Numbered from the stretch's first letter, positions 46,563-58,439 are shown. The stretch is DNA of 58,439 nt from an uncultured Methylophilaceae bacterium (GCA_903870165.1 CAIQBW010000028.1:1-58439); one strand, 5' to 3'. A program made the numbers and translations. The notes: generated by a model from the letters alone, not told the origin.

Positions 46563-47255
46563 ATGTTTGATGATGTTCAAGTAATTGGTCGTTCAACTAC
46601 TGCCGCGGATATTCAAAACCGCGTGCTGCGTAACACTTACGCCTTGCTTGGTTTAACCATGATTCCAACCATGATAGGCGCCTATTTCGGTCTGCAAATG
46701 AATTTCGGATTTATGGCAATGCATCCATTCATGTTCGCAATAGGCTTTATGGTGGTCATGTTTGGTATGTTTCAACTCATTGCTGCTAATCAAAATAGCG
46801 CGACAGGTGTATGGCTTCTTCTTGCCATGACATTTATTTTCGGTCTCTTGTTAGGGCCTATCCTACAGGTGGCTTTGCACTTACGAAATGGCGGGGAAAT
46901 TATTGGTCTTGCGGCTGCTGGTACTGGCATTACATTTTTCAGCTTGGCTGCAATCGGTTCGACACCTGCACGTGATTTTAGCGGTTTGGGTAAATTCTTA
47001 TTTGTTGGTTTAATATTAGCTTTAGTGGCTTCACTGGCTAACATGTTCTTTCACTTTGACCCTGCGCACTTAATGATTTCAAGTATCTCGGTGCTTATTT
47101 TCTCAGGTTACATTTTGTACGATGTTAACCAAATCGTTCGTGGTGGCCAAACAAATTATGTAATGGCAACGTTGAGTTTGTATCTTGATATCTACAACTT
47201 GTTTGTGAACCTATTAAGCATTTTGATGACTTTAATGGGTAACGATAGAGACTAG
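46563..47255 (+). CDS. Bax-inhibitor-1 (YccA/YbhL-type) membrane protein
   Basis: 230 residues with seven hydrophobic segments. The family's N-terminal V-L-R-N-T-Y-A-L-L-G-L-T-M-I-P-T and the C-terminal L-Y-L-D-I-Y-N-L-F-V-N-L-L are present. E. coli relatives bind FtsH (YccA) or behave as calcium leak channels. It is a single-gene unit with its own promoter and terminator. Confidence 0.93.
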   Translation: MFDDVQVIGRSTTAADIQNRVLRNTYALLGLTMIPTMIGAYFGLQMNFGFMAMHPFMFAIGFMVVMFGMFQLIAANQNSATGVWLLLAMTFIFGLLLGPILQVALHLRNGGEIIGLAAAGTGITFFSLAAIGSTPARDFSGLGKFLFVGLILALVASLANMFFHFDPAHLMISSISVLIFSGYILYDVNQIVRGGQTNYVMATLSLYLDIYNLFVNLLSILMTLMGNDRD

Positions 47256-47271
47256 GTGCTTTTAATGATTT

Positions 47272-47298
47272 AAAAAAACCCGCTTTTGCGGGTTTTTT

Positions 47299-47300
<2 letters not shown>
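47272..47300. terminator. bidirectional terminator between the Bax-inhibitor-1 gene and tadA
   Basis: AAAAACCCGC-TTTT-GCGGGTTTTTTTT. It touches the end of tadA, so it serves both convergent genes. Confidence 0.9.
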
Positions 47301-48596
<1,296 letters not shown>

Positions 48597-48620
48597 GTCG
48601 CTGATTTTACCGCTTCTATT

Positions 48621-49520
48621 TTAAATAAAAGCAGTTTTTTCTAGTCGTTTAACTAAACATTGTTGCGCTTTGCCCATTGTTTTATCTTGTGAGCGCCAGG
48701 CCAAATACATCATTGTGTCCGGTTTGGGTTCGGCGACTTGTTTGATCATAAGATTACCCAGAGCGACTTGCTCATTAGCTAGATATTGCGGTATATAGCC
48801 AACACCTAAGCCCTTTGCTTGCGCTTCTGCCTTGGCTTGCATATTAGCTACAGTGAGTACATCTTGACCAGTTAAGATGCCTGAGGTGCGTGGTGGAAGA
48901 CTACGTGAACTATCTGCCGCTGAAACTGAGCGATATTGCACAATATCTTTGTTTTGTAGCGGTTCTTCTAGCTTGGCAAGTGGGTGCTGGGGCGCAACAG
49001 CGAACACAAAAGGCATGATACCAAGCGGTTTGACAGCAATGCCTCCGCTAGTTGGCCCGTCACCTGGTGCACCAATCGAGATATCAGCGCGGCCAGAAAT
49101 TAAGGCATCCCAGTTACCGCCATACACTTCTTGTAACACTTTGATCCGCGTGCCAAATCCCAATGTGTAGAACTCCTCTAGAACATTAAAGAGTGGTGCT
49201 GTTGGCAGAATGTCGCTGATGGCGATGGTGAGTGTGGTTTCAATGCCAGTGGCAACGCGTTTTACGCGCGCCTCTAGCTCGCTTGCGGCTTGTAATAAAT
49301 GACGGCCTTCTTGAAGCAGTTCCTGTCCAGCCTCTGTCAGTGTTGCTCTGTGACCTGAACGGTTAAATAGTGCTATGCCCATGTCATCTTCTAGCTTGCG
49401 AATGCTGTATGTAATGGCGGAAGGGACACGAAATAATGACTCTGCTGCTGCCGCAAAGCTTCCTTTGCGCTCGATTGCATCTAAAATTTCAAGCGCTTCT
49501 AAGGTAATTTTCTTGTTCAT
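48621..49520 (-). CDS. LysR-family transcriptional regulator
   Basis: 299 residues. The N-terminal winged HTH (about 4-62) contains L-D-A-I-E-R-K-G-S-F-A-A-A-A-E-S-L. The substrate-binding domain starts near 90. It resembles the YhaJ/DhaR-like group. It is divergent from the pirin gene, which is the likely target along with itself. Confidence 0.92.
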   Translation of the reverse strand: MNKKITLEALEILDAIERKGSFAAAAESLFRVPSAITYSIRKLEDDMGIALFNRSGHRATLTEAGQELLQEGRHLLQAASELEARVKRVATGIETTLTIAISDILPTAPLFNVLEEFYTLGFGTRIKVLQEVYGGNWDALISGRADISIGAPGDGPTSGGIAVKPLGIMPFVFAVAPQHPLAKLEEPLQNKDIVQYRSVSAADSSRSLPPRTSGILTGQDVLTVANMQAKAEAQAKGLGVGYIPQYLANEQVALGNLMIKQVAEPKPDTMMYLAWRSQDKTMGKAQQCLVKRLEKTAFI

Positions 49521-49538
49521 ATAATTTGAATGATATAT

Positions 49539-49552
49539 GCAAAATTATTTGC
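49539..49552. promoter_or_regulatory. possible LysR operator
   Basis: GCAAA-ATTA-TTTGC, a 5+5 inverted repeat in the 100-base divergent gap, 19 bases from the LysR start. It is AT-rich and of LysR-box type; its link to the regulator is inference. Confidence 0.4.
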
Positions 49553-49620
49553 TATCTAGTTTAGTTTTCATTATTTATTATGTTATTAATTATTCAGAAA
49601 AGTTGAATTAAGGACAGGGG

Positions 49621-50322
49621 ATGGAAATACGTCGTTCAGCATCACGAGGTCATGCTAATCATGGTTGGTTAGATAGTTATCATTCGTTTTCATTTAATCG
49701 TTATTACGACCCTGCACGCATGGAGTTTTCGGTGTTGCGGGTGATTAATGAGGATGTGATCGCACCCAATCAAGGCTTTGGGATGCATCCGCATCAGAAC
49801 ATGGAAATCATTACTTATATGCTTGGTGGTGAACTGGCGCATCAAGATAGCCTTGGTAGCGGCTCTGTTATTAAATCCGGTGATGTGCAACGCATGACGG
49901 CTGGAACAGGTATTGTGCATGCGGAAATGAACCTATCGTCAACTGAAGAGGCATATCTGCTACAAATATGGTTAACACCAGCACAGAACGGACTTACACC
50001 TAGTTATGAGGATAAACATATTGATGCCAAACGGAAGCACAATCGCTGGTGTTTGATTGCCTCACAAGACGCACGAAATGATTCATTGTTGATTCATCAA
50101 GACGTCAATTTGTGGGCGGCTTGTTTGCAGGGCGGTGATTCGCTTGTTTATCATGCACCTAAAGTCCGAAGTGCATATTTGCAATTAGCGAGAGGTAGTT
50201 TGCTTGTCAATGGGGAGTTGCTGCTGAAGGGCGATGCGATTGCGTTAGAGGAATCTATTGATTTGAATTTGCAAGCAGAGTCGGACGTAGAAGTGCTTTT
50301 ATTTGATTTGCCACAAGTTTAA
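49621..50322 (+). CDS. pirin family protein (YhhW-like)
   Basis: 233 residues, a bicupin. Metal ligands are His56 and His58 in G-M-H-P-H and His100/Glu102 in G-I-V-H-A-E-M. E. coli YhhW has quercetin 2,3-dioxygenase activity; the true substrate here is unknown. It is controlled, by position, by the divergent LysR gene. Confidence 0.92.
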   Translation: MEIRRSASRGHANHGWLDSYHSFSFNRYYDPARMEFSVLRVINEDVIAPNQGFGMHPHQNMEIITYMLGGELAHQDSLGSGSVIKSGDVQRMTAGTGIVHAEMNLSSTEEAYLLQIWLTPAQNGLTPSYEDKHIDAKRKHNRWCLIASQDARNDSLLIHQDVNLWAACLQGGDSLVYHAPKVRSAYLQLARGSLLVNGELLLKGDAIALEESIDLNLQAESDVEVLLFDLPQV

Positions 50323-50340
50323 TCTTTTGGGAGTTTTTTT

Positions 50341-50638
50341 AAAGTGTTATTGGCGGCTAGTTTTTAAGAGGCTCAAGTAAGTGTTTTTGCTGAAGTTGAA
50401 ACTTAAAAGATTGATAACGCTCATAGCCTTACTAAACTTTGGGATTCTGCATGTTGCGTCAAAGTTGTCAGGTATTTTTAGTGATCTCACTGAGAATATC
50501 AGTATTGATTTTCAATTTACCAATACCAAAGAAATGACATTCCCCTTGAAGGTATTAGGTTATGCTAACGAGTCTTGAGGTGGTTATCGCACAAGGATTG
50601 AAGTAACTTTGTTGCTTGAAGGCATTAAAACGAATTAA
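50341..50638 (+). pseudogene. decayed YceI-family gene
   Basis: Pieces of a YceI protein lie in order but in broken frames. A remnant signal peptide (V-L-L-A-A-S-F) and V-F-A-E-V-E-T come first, with stops inside the frame. K-I-D-N-A-H-S (50407-50427) follows. After a one-base frame change comes N-F-G-I-L-H-V-A-S-K-L-S-G-I-F-S-D (from 50435). Then come K-E-M-T-F-P-L-K-V-L-G-Y, a TGA (50576), G-G-Y-R-T-R and the terminal E-V-T-L-L-L-E-G-I-K, ending at 50638. The order Y-x-I-D-x-x-H-S ... F-x-x-x-H ... G-x-F and the C-terminal strand are the YceI hallmarks. Most of the middle is deleted. Confidence 0.65.
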
Positions 50639-50683
50639 GTTTTTTAACGATTTTATTTTAGAAGTTTTGATAAAGGATAGACG

Positions 50684-51751
50684 ATGAGCGATTTATTTAG
50701 CCCAGTAAAACTAGGCAGCATTGCCATGAGTAATCGTATGGTAATGGCGCCGCTAACCCGCAACCGTTCTAGCATGGAAGGCGTGCCGCAAGACATTAAC
50801 GTGACTTACTATGAACAACGGGCAACCGCTGGGTTGATTATTACTGAAGCGACACCAATTTCGCCCATGGGTCATGGCTATCCTTTATTGCCAGGCATTT
50901 ATACCGACGCCCAAGTCGATGGTTGGAAAAAGGTAACAGATGCAGTTCACGCCAAAGGCGGCAAGATTGTGATTCAACTGTGGCATGTGGGTCGTATTTC
51001 ACATCCAAGCTTATTAAATGGTGCCACACCAGTCGCGCCTTCAGCAGTGAAGCCAGCTGGTAAGGCTTTCACTTTTCAAGGTTTGGTGGACTATGTCGAA
51101 CCACGGGCTTTAGATGCTAGTGAGTTGCCAAGTATTGTGGCGGATTATGTTCAAGCCAGTAAAAATGCTATCAAAGCAGGGTTTGATGGCGTAGAAATTC
51201 ACTCGGCTAACGGCTATTTGCTTGATCAGTTCTTACGAGATGGAAGTAATCAACGTTCTGATATTTACGGTGGTAGTATTGAAAATCGCCCCCGATTCTT
51301 GATGGAAGTGACAAAAGCTGTTGTCGAAGCTATTGGTTCCGATAAAGTGGGCTTGCGCCTTTCACCAGTGAATCCATTTAACGATATGAAAGATAGCAAT
51401 CCACAAGCTTTATTCAATTACGTGACTGAGCAATTAAACCAATTCAATTTGGCATATTTGCATGTGGTTGAGGGTGGTATTCATGGGGGCGGTGTGGCAG
51501 AACCCTTTGATTTTGATGCAATGCGTAAACTTTGCAAATCACCTTACATGGCGAATTTGTCTTATGATAAAGAGCGAGGTAATGCGGCGATTGCCAAAGG
51601 TCATGCAGACGCGGTGGCCTATGGCGTTCCATTCATTGCCAATCCTGATTTAGTTGAGCGTTTCCGTCAAGATGCACCTCTGAATGAGGCTGATTCAAAA
51701 AGCTTTTACGGTGGTACTGAAAAAGGCTATATCGACTACCCAACTTTATAA
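50684..51751 (+). CDS. alkene reductase, old yellow enzyme family (NemA-like)
   Basis: 355 residues, FMN TIM barrel. M-A-P-L-T-R-N-R-S is at the start. Q-L-W-H-V-G-R-I-S-H holds conserved FMN and substrate contacts. E-I-H-S-A-N-G-Y-L-L-D-Q-F-L-R-D and N-R-P-R-F follow. It reduces activated alkenes or nitro compounds with NADPH. It is followed 11 bases later by a nitroreductase, suggesting a detoxification unit. Confidence 0.93.
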   Translation: MSDLFSPVKLGSIAMSNRMVMAPLTRNRSSMEGVPQDINVTYYEQRATAGLIITEATPISPMGHGYPLLPGIYTDAQVDGWKKVTDAVHAKGGKIVIQLWHVGRISHPSLLNGATPVAPSAVKPAGKAFTFQGLVDYVEPRALDASELPSIVADYVQASKNAIKAGFDGVEIHSANGYLLDQFLRDGSNQRSDIYGGSIENRPRFLMEVTKAVVEAIGSDKVGLRLSPVNPFNDMKDSNPQALFNYVTEQLNQFNLAYLHVVEGGIHGGGVAEPFDFDAMRKLCKSPYMANLSYDKERGNAAIAKGHADAVAYGVPFIANPDLVERFRQDAPLNEADSKSFYGGTEKGYIDYPTL

Positions 51752-51762
51752 GCATTAAACCT

Positions 51763-52362
51763 ATGAAAAAACCAGCGATTACCCAAGTAGCCATCGACTC
51801 AACCATTGCAGAGCGTTGGAGTGGTCGTGCTTATGATGCAAGCAAGCCTGTGACTCGTGAACAAACAATTGCCTTATTAGAAGCAGCTCGCTGGGCGCCT
51901 TCTTGTATGGGTGATCAGCCTTGGCGCATTTTGGTGTGGAATAAAGGTCTTGATCCAAACGCTTGGCAACAAGCTTTTGACTGTCTTGTTGAGGGGAATC
52001 AATCTTGGGTGAAAAACGCGCCTCTTCTTTGTTTGATTTGTGCAGATACTTTGTTCACTAAAAATGGCCAGCCTAACCGTTGGGCAGAATACGATACGGG
52101 TGCTGCAGCTCAAAATCTTTGCTTGCAAGCAACTAGCATGGGTTTGAGTGCCCATCAATTAGGTGGTTTTAGTGCGGATAAAGCTCGAGCGGCCTTTAAT
52201 ATCCCCGACCAATTTACCTTGATGGCGATGATTTCAGTTGGCTATCTAACGGATATTGAGACAATCACGGGGGATTTGCTTGCGCGGGAAACTGCACCAC
52301 GTAGTCGCCGTGAATTGGGGGCTTTATTTTTTGATGGTGCTTGGGATAAGCCTATTGCTTAA
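51763..52362 (+). CDS. nitroreductase family protein
   Basis: 199 residues. The FMN-binding R-W-S-G-R-A-Y-D, A-A-R-W-A-P-S-C-M-G-D-Q-P-W and G-A-A-A-Q-N-L-C-L-Q-A tracts are typical. It is a cytosolic NAD(P)H-dependent enzyme; the substrate is not predictable. It is operonic with the ene-reductase. Confidence 0.93.
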   Translation: MKKPAITQVAIDSTIAERWSGRAYDASKPVTREQTIALLEAARWAPSCMGDQPWRILVWNKGLDPNAWQQAFDCLVEGNQSWVKNAPLLCLICADTLFTKNGQPNRWAEYDTGAAAQNLCLQATSMGLSAHQLGGFSADKARAAFNIPDQFTLMAMISVGYLTDIETITGDLLARETAPRSRRELGALFFDGAWDKPIA

Positions 52363-52443
52363 GGTTTGTTATTAGTGAGTTTCGGTATTTGCAGGGCATC
52401 TGATAGAATACCGCCACTAAAAAGATTAACGATAGGAAATATC

Positions 52444-52809
52444 ATGGCTGTAGTTGAACTGAATAAAGAAAACTTCAAAGAAACCATCGTCAACAATCCA
52501 TTTGTGGTCGTTGATTTTTGGGCGCCTTGGTGTGAGCCATGTGTTGCTTTCACGCCGGTGATTGAAGCCGCGGCAGAAAAAAATCCTGACATTTTGTTTG
52601 GTATGGTTAATACTGAGGAAAATCCAGAAATCGCTGAATATTTTGAAGTGAGCAAAATCCCTGGTATTTTGATTATTCGTGAACAAGCCGGTATCCATGC
52701 CCAACAGGGTGAAATCGGTGCGCCAGCACTTGATAAAATTATCGAATGGGCACGTGATTTCGACATGACTCAAGTTCGTGAATACTACGCAGAACAAGAT
52801 AAGAAATAA
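52444..52809 (+). CDS. thioredoxin-like protein with a C-E-P-C active site
   Basis: 121 residues from the ATG at 52444 (GATAGGAAATATC upstream). The active site is W-C30-E-P-C33, where thioredoxin has G-P. The cis-Pro loop is S-K-I-P-G-I. The C-terminal tail of about 12 residues (Q-V-R-E-Y-Y-A-E-Q-D-K-K) is extra. Glu next to the first Cys should change the redox potential. A disulphide reductase role is inferred. Confidence 0.88.
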   Translation: MAVVELNKENFKETIVNNPFVVVDFWAPWCEPCVAFTPVIEAAAEKNPDILFGMVNTEENPEIAEYFEVSKIPGILIIREQAGIHAQQGEIGAPALDKIIEWARDFDMTQVREYYAEQDKK

Positions 52810-52824
52810 TGAATTTTTGAATGA

Positions 52825-52851
52825 TAAAAAGCCGCTTATAAGCGGCTTTTT
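52825..52851. terminator. bidirectional terminator between the thioredoxin gene and nlpD
   Basis: AAAAAGCCGCTT-AT-AAGCGGCTTTTT, a perfect inverted repeat between convergent genes. Confidence 0.9.
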
Positions 52852-52890
52852 ATTGGCTATAAAACCTGTGATTGGCTTATAAAACGTTGT

Positions 52891-53853
52891 TTATAGACCA
52901 GTCAAAAATTTAGTTGGGTCAATTGATTTGCCTTGATATCGAATCTCGAAGTGTAGTTTGATAGCGTCAGTCCCGGAGTTGCCCATTTCGGCAATCTTTT
53001 GGCCTTTAACCACTGTTTGGCCTTCTTTGACTAAAATCTTACTGTTGTGTGCATAGACAGATAAATAGTCTTTATTGTGCTTAACGATGACAAGATTGCC
53101 GTATCCACGAAGGTCTGAACCATTGTAAATTACTTTCCCATTGCCTGCTGCGTTGATGTCTTGGCCCATAGCACCTTCAATATCAACCCCTTTGGCACTT
53201 GCACCTTCATTAAATGCTGTTTTGATTTTGCCCTTGGTAGGCAAGCCCCAATCAATTGAATCCTCGCCAGTTATAACGCTATCAGTTGGCTTTGCTTCTG
53301 CTGGTTTTATTTCAGGCACTTTGGTTTCAGCATTTTTTGCAGGGGAAGTGTTGTTGCTTGCAGCTTGCTCAGTATATGACTCACGTATCGCTTTGGGAGA
53401 GTTCAGTGATGGAATGTCAGTGGGGCTAACATTAGTATTTTGAGTTTGGGTGATTTGGCTATCGTTATTGAGTGGCTTGATAACAACGTCATCGTTATTG
53501 GCTTCAATAGGTTTGTTGTTTGCAGAACTGTTGTTTTTTATTTTTAGCTGCTGACCTACGCGAATGTTGTAAGGTGCGCTAATGTTATTATTTTGTGCAA
53601 TCTCTTTGTAGTCGTAGCCAAACTCTAGGCCAAGGCTGTAGAGCGTGTCGCCTTTTTTGACGGTATAAGTCTCCGGGCGCCAATCTTTTCCGTTTGTAAT
53701 ACTTTTCGTACTCACTTTTTTAGGAGCTTGCGTTACTTTTGCTTTAGGAGGCTCTGGTGAGCGATCAATCACAGGGGCTCGATTAGGTGTGCTGGAACAA
53801 GCTACCAATATAAGGGTCGTTAGGGCGATACTCTGTTTAAGTAGGCTTCTCAT
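52891..53853 (-). CDS. nlpD: murein hydrolase activator NlpD (LysM + degenerate M23)
   Basis: 320 residues. The lipobox is in L-I-L-V-A-C-S-S (Cys about 19). LysM is at about 60-107 (Y-T-V-K-K-G-D-T-L-Y-S-L-G). A long Asn/Pro/Thr-rich linker is followed by the LytM/M23 domain (about 200-320). The zinc ligands are degenerate: K-G-V-D in place of the H-x-x-x-D entry and L-H-F in place of H-x-H. This fits NlpD as a non-enzymatic activator of cell-separation amidases. It overlaps pcm by one base. Confidence 0.92.
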   Translation of the reverse strand: MRSLLKQSIALTTLILVACSSTPNRAPVIDRSPEPPKAKVTQAPKKVSTKSITNGKDWRPETYTVKKGDTLYSLGLEFGYDYKEIAQNNNISAPYNIRVGQQLKIKNNSSANNKPIEANNDDVVIKPLNNDSQITQTQNTNVSPTDIPSLNSPKAIRESYTEQAASNNTSPAKNAETKVPEIKPAEAKPTDSVITGEDSIDWGLPTKGKIKTAFNEGASAKGVDIEGAMGQDINAAGNGKVIYNGSDLRGYGNLVIVKHNKDYLSVYAHNSKILVKEGQTVVKGQKIAEMGNSGTDAIKLHFEIRYQGKSIDPTKFLTGL

Positions 53854-54521
53854 TAATTGGTTCCACCAAGTAAAGGTACAAACTTCACAGGCTCAAGCCT
53901 TGTTTTCTTGAATTCTGAAATGCCATTATTGTCGAGGTGTTCGATTAAATACAAGATCTGCTCATCAGTGCCTACAGGAATCACCATACGGCCACCTATG
54001 GCAAGTTGATTGACTAAATCATCAGGAATATGGCTGGCAGCGGCGGTGACGATAATGCCATCAAATGGCCCGAAGTCAGGCAAGCCCATTGTGCCATCTG
54101 CGTGCTTAAGTTTGATGTTGCTCATCCGAATTTCGCGTAGATGTTTACGTGCTTTCATCACAAGCGGACTAATGCGTTCCAATGAATAGACTTCGCTAGC
54201 TACTTTTGAGAGTACCGCTGTTTGATATCCGCAGCCTGTGCCAATTTCGAGCACCTTGCCTAAAGGGCGGCCCGCTCTTAGCGTTTCAGTCATCTTTGCA
54301 ACAGTGTAAGGTTGCGAGATTGTTTGACCAAAACCAATCGGCAGTGAAACATCTTCATAAGCACGTGTAGCAAGTGCTTCGTCTACAAAAATATGTCGTG
54401 GAATTTCTCCCATCGCTGAAAGCGTCACTTCGTCTTTAATGCCTTGCTCACGCAAACGTGACAGCATTCTGTCGCGAGTGCGTTGTGAGGTCATGCCAAT
54501 GCCTGAGGTATTTCTAATCAC
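53853..54521 (-). CDS. pcm: protein-L-isoaspartate O-methyltransferase
   Basis: 222 residues from a GTG; an ATG nine codons in ([10 protein letters not shown]) gives the usual start. SAM-binding [15 protein letters not shown] and the [12 protein letters not shown] tract are typical. It repairs isoaspartyl residues. It is part of surE-pcm-nlpD. Confidence 0.96.
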   Translation of the reverse strand: MIRNTSGIGMTSQRTRDRMLSRLREQGIKDEVTLSAMGEIPRHIFVDEALATRAYEDVSLPIGFGQTISQPYTVAKMTETLRAGRPLGKVLEIGTGCGYQTAVLSKVASEVYSLERISPLVMKARKHLREIRMSNIKLKHADGTMGLPDFGPFDGIIVTAAASHIPDDLVNQLAIGGRMVIPVGTDEQILYLIEHLDNNGISEFKKTRLEPVKFVPLLGGTN

Positions 54522-54522
54522 G

Positions 54523-55263
54523 CTATTTCACCCAGTTTTTTAGGGCATCTAATTGGTTGTGATGCGTTAAGTCGGCCTGTAAGGGCGTGAGTGAAATTTG
54601 ATTATTTGCTACTGCATAAAAGTCAGTGCCTTCACCAGCGTCAGCAGCGGCACCTGCTGGACCAACCCAGTATAGTTGTTCTCCACGTGGCGATTTGGAT
54701 TTAATCACAGGTTCCGCTTTGTGACGTTTGCCTAGGCGTGTCACCACTTTGCCTTTAAGTTCTGAATAAGGAACGTCAGGTACATTGATATTCATAAGAA
54801 CTGGGGGAGGGAATGCATTTTTTTTGTATTGTTCGATCAACTCAACAATCACTCTTGCTGCAGTTTCAAAATGTGTTGCATTGTGTTGTGACATTGAAAC
54901 TGCAAAAGAAGGTATTCCAAGTAAATAGCCTTCCATCGCGGCCGCAACAGTGCCAGAGTAGATGGTGTCATCGCCCATGTTCGCACCGTCATTAATACCC
55001 GAAATAATCATGTCTGGCGTTTGGTCGATTAGGCCAGTGACTGCTAAATGCACACAATCGGTTGGTGTGCCATTTACAAAATAAAATCCATTAGTCGCTT
55101 GACGCACTGTAAGCGGTCTATCTAATGTGAGTGAATTGCTAGCACCACTGCGGTTTCGCTCTGGAGCGACTACGACAATATCGGCGATTTTTGAAATATG
55201 CTCGGCCAGTGTTGCAAGGCCAGGCGCAAAATAACCGTCGTCATTAGAAAGAAGAATTAACAT
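54523..55263 (-). CDS. surE: 5'/3'-nucleotidase SurE
   Basis: 246 residues. The metal site is Asp8-Asp9 in S-N-D-D-G, Ser39 in N-R-S-G-A-S, and Asn in [18 protein letters not shown] is also conserved. It is a stationary-phase nucleotidase and exopolyphosphatase. It leads the surE-pcm-nlpD group with a 1-base gap to pcm. Confidence 0.97.
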   Translation of the reverse strand: MLILLSNDDGYFAPGLATLAEHISKIADIVVVAPERNRSGASNSLTLDRPLTVRQATNGFYFVNGTPTDCVHLAVTGLIDQTPDMIISGINDGANMGDDTIYSGTVAAAMEGYLLGIPSFAVSMSQHNATHFETAARVIVELIEQYKKNAFPPPVLMNINVPDVPYSELKGKVVTRLGKRHKAEPVIKSKSPRGEQLYWVGPAGAAADAGEGTDFYAVANNQISLTPLQADLTHHNQLDALKNWVK

Positions 55264-55303
55264 AGTTAAATTATATCGCTTATTCGTATCGCTGTTGCTC
55301 GGC

Positions 55304-55671
55304 CTAGCTTGTTAATTTTGGAGAAACACGGGTTAATTTCGCGTAAAAAATAGTACATGCAAAGAAAATCACAGTCAGTAAAACTTCTATCATAGCCAGC
55401 TTTGCTGAAACGCCTTGGTCAGCCCAAGCTCGCACTGTACCTTCGGTGAAGTATATCAAGATAAACATGCTCGCCCATTGGTAAGTGTAGCGCCGGCCGT
55501 TAAGAATGCCGAAAAGGGGCAATAGTAATGGAATGGCTTTAAGGATTAATTTTGAGCCTTCGGGTTTGATGGGCGCTAAAACACCTTCCCAAGCCAAACT
55601 TAAAACAATTAGGGCGATTAAGCTAATCGACGCACCGAGTCGTAATTTTTGAACGGTGCTGGTGTTGGACA

Positions 55672-55672
<1 letters not shown>
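55304..55672 (-). CDS. DUF2069 membrane protein
   Basis: 122 residues with four hydrophobic segments. W-E-G-V-L-A-P and the central Y-T-Y-Q-W-A-S-M-F and F-T-E-G-T-V-R-A-W tracts define DUF2069, a proteobacterial inner-membrane protein of unknown role. It overlaps wrbA by one base, a frequent pairing. Confidence 0.88.
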
Positions 55673-57685
<2,013 letters not shown>

Positions 57686-57800
57686 TTACCCTACATCCGC
57701 CCTAGTCAAAAATCGAGATGGGGCTTTTTATGTATTTATTTTATGGATTATTTTATTAAAATGCATAAAACTAAATATCTGATTCGCTGACAAAGAAAAT

Positions 57801-58133
57801 ATGGCTATTCGGTTGTTAAAATTACGCGTAATCTTTGACATGATGAAAAATAGGTTAACCAAACATTTTGTCTTCTTTTGGTGCATGGCGCTTGCCACTT
57901 GTGCTGCTTATGCGCAAGACGATGCGTCATACTCTTCTATACCCTATATGACGGTCGCTGAAAGCATTGCAGCAATGGACACCGACCATGATGGCATCGT
58001 TACCGTGCATGAAATGCGTGTTTTTATAGAGTCCACGCATGGTAAAGGATATCAAGGTAAAGTCTTTGATGACATGGAAAAGGCTGCCGAAAATAGAAGT
58101 TGTGGCTCGTCTTTTACAAAATCTTTGTATTAA
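57801..58133 (+). CDS. small secreted EF-hand protein
   Basis: 110 residues from the ATG at 57801 (AAAGAAAAT upstream); ATGs at 57840 and 57843 would give a more normal signal peptide. The hydrophobic signal (V-F-F-W-C-M-A-L-A-T-C-A-A-Y-A) is followed by one canonical calcium loop D-T-D-H-D-G-I-V-T-V-H-E (about 72-83). A conserved-looking C-terminal S-C-G-S-S-F-T ends the protein. A single EF-hand suggests dimer formation. Function unknown. Confidence 0.75.
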   Translation: MAIRLLKLRVIFDMMKNRLTKHFVFFWCMALATCAAYAQDDASYSSIPYMTVAESIAAMDTDHDGIVTVHEMRVFIESTHGKGYQGKVFDDMEKAAENRSCGSSFTKSLY

Positions 58134-58288
58134 TTTAATCTAAAATTTCCCATTCGCCAGTTCTGGCATATTCATTGCATCGCATTCACTTGGTTTTGTC
58201 GGTGGTTTTTAAGCCGACGTTGGAAGCCATCTGCGCCGCCTGTATAATTGAGGCTAATTATTCATTTATTTAAAAGCTTGGAATTTAA

Positions 58289-58439
58289 ATGCTCACCACC
58301 TACCACACCCACATTGCTGAACGTTCTGCCGTTGGCTTACCGCCATTGCCTTTGAACGCAGAGCAGGTTGCGTCTTTAGTTGAACTGCTTAAAGTAACCC
58401 CTGCAAGTTCCCCTGATGCGACTGAGCTTGTTGATTTAC
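58289..58439 (+). CDS. acnB: aconitate hydratase B, 5' end only
   Basis: The first 50 codons are seen and the frame is open to the window edge. Y-H-T-H-I-A-E-R-S-A-V-G-L-P-P-L-P-L-N-A-E-Q-V matches the N-terminal HEAT-like domain of AcnB. TTGGAA lies upstream as a weak ribosome site. It is the TCA-cycle enzyme interconverting citrate and isocitrate. The catalytic Cys lie outside the window. Confidence 0.9.
   Translation, partial: MLTTYHTHIAERSAVGLPPLPLNAEQVASLVELLKVTPASSPDATELVDL

Noticed and set aside
50381-50578. 65-codon frame read as a small membrane protein
   Set aside because: It is a composite frame within the YceI remnant; motifs continue after the stop and in the other frame.

Overview
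The window looks like a low-GC betaproteobacterial chromosome, most probably a member of the Methylophilaceae such as Methylotenera. This is inferred from gene order and protein style (lepA-lepB-DUF4845-rnc-era-recO-pdxJ-acpS, rpoE-rseA-mucB-rseC-mucD, surE-pcm-nlpD, DUF1841, DUF2069). No one-carbon gene or rRNA is present to prove it. Most of the window is housekeeping DNA in dense operons. The accessory and regulatory signals lie in a few places.

Layout. 1-808 holds the 3' end of an RNase II-family gene. 856-2241 is a small phage-derived patch on the minus strand: a short HTH regulator with a terminator, a promoter overlapped by an inverted-repeat operator, a small unknown gene, and a DUF1071 (Sak-type) single-strand annealing gene broken by one in-frame stop. 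About 450 bases without a recognisable gene follow. At 2686 a near-perfect sigma-54 promoter starts an operon of circularly permuted ATP-grasp, alpha-E protein, transglutaminase-like protease, the proteasome relative Anbu and a DUF2721 membrane protein (2743-7247). Two small secreted proteins, mutS, slyD, the ribosomal oxygenase roxA and an Ala/Pro-repeat lipoprotein fill 7.2-12.9 kb. A metallo-beta-lactamase-fold hydrolase, bamC and dapA run leftward to 16 kb. Then come a complete rnfABCDGE operon, nth and DUF1841.

22.7-24.7 kb carries an MNIO (DUF692) RiPP-type cluster of the bufferin/Hvf kind. It has a small exported precursor with repeated D/E-G-x-C motifs, the MNIO enzyme and its DUF2063 partner, behind an ECF-sigma-like promoter. 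It abuts nadB tail to tail. The envelope-stress operon rpoE-rseA-mucB-rseC-mucD follows, with its own sigma-E-like promoter. Next is a long housekeeping run from lepA to tcdA. htpG has a textbook sigma-32 promoter, and glgP comes after it.

42.9-58.4 kb holds a decayed staphylococcal-nuclease-like gene, a set joining a leaderless L,D-transpeptidase-fold protein, two oligopeptide-type permeases and nagZ (possible murein-peptide recycling), a Bax-inhibitor-1 protein, tadA-nnrD, and a divergent LysR/pirin pair. It continues with a decayed YceI gene, an ene-reductase, a nitroreductase and a thioredoxin variant, a leftward wrbA-DUF2069 and surE-pcm-nlpD block, purB, an EF-hand protein, and the first 50 codons of acnB.

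The two most system-like loci are the sigma-54/Anbu operon (predicted peptide ligation plus proteolysis, chemistry unknown) and the MNIO cluster (predicted Cys-modified, probably metal-binding peptide). Three independent gene wrecks (DUF1071, SNase, YceI) show ongoing loss of accessory genes.
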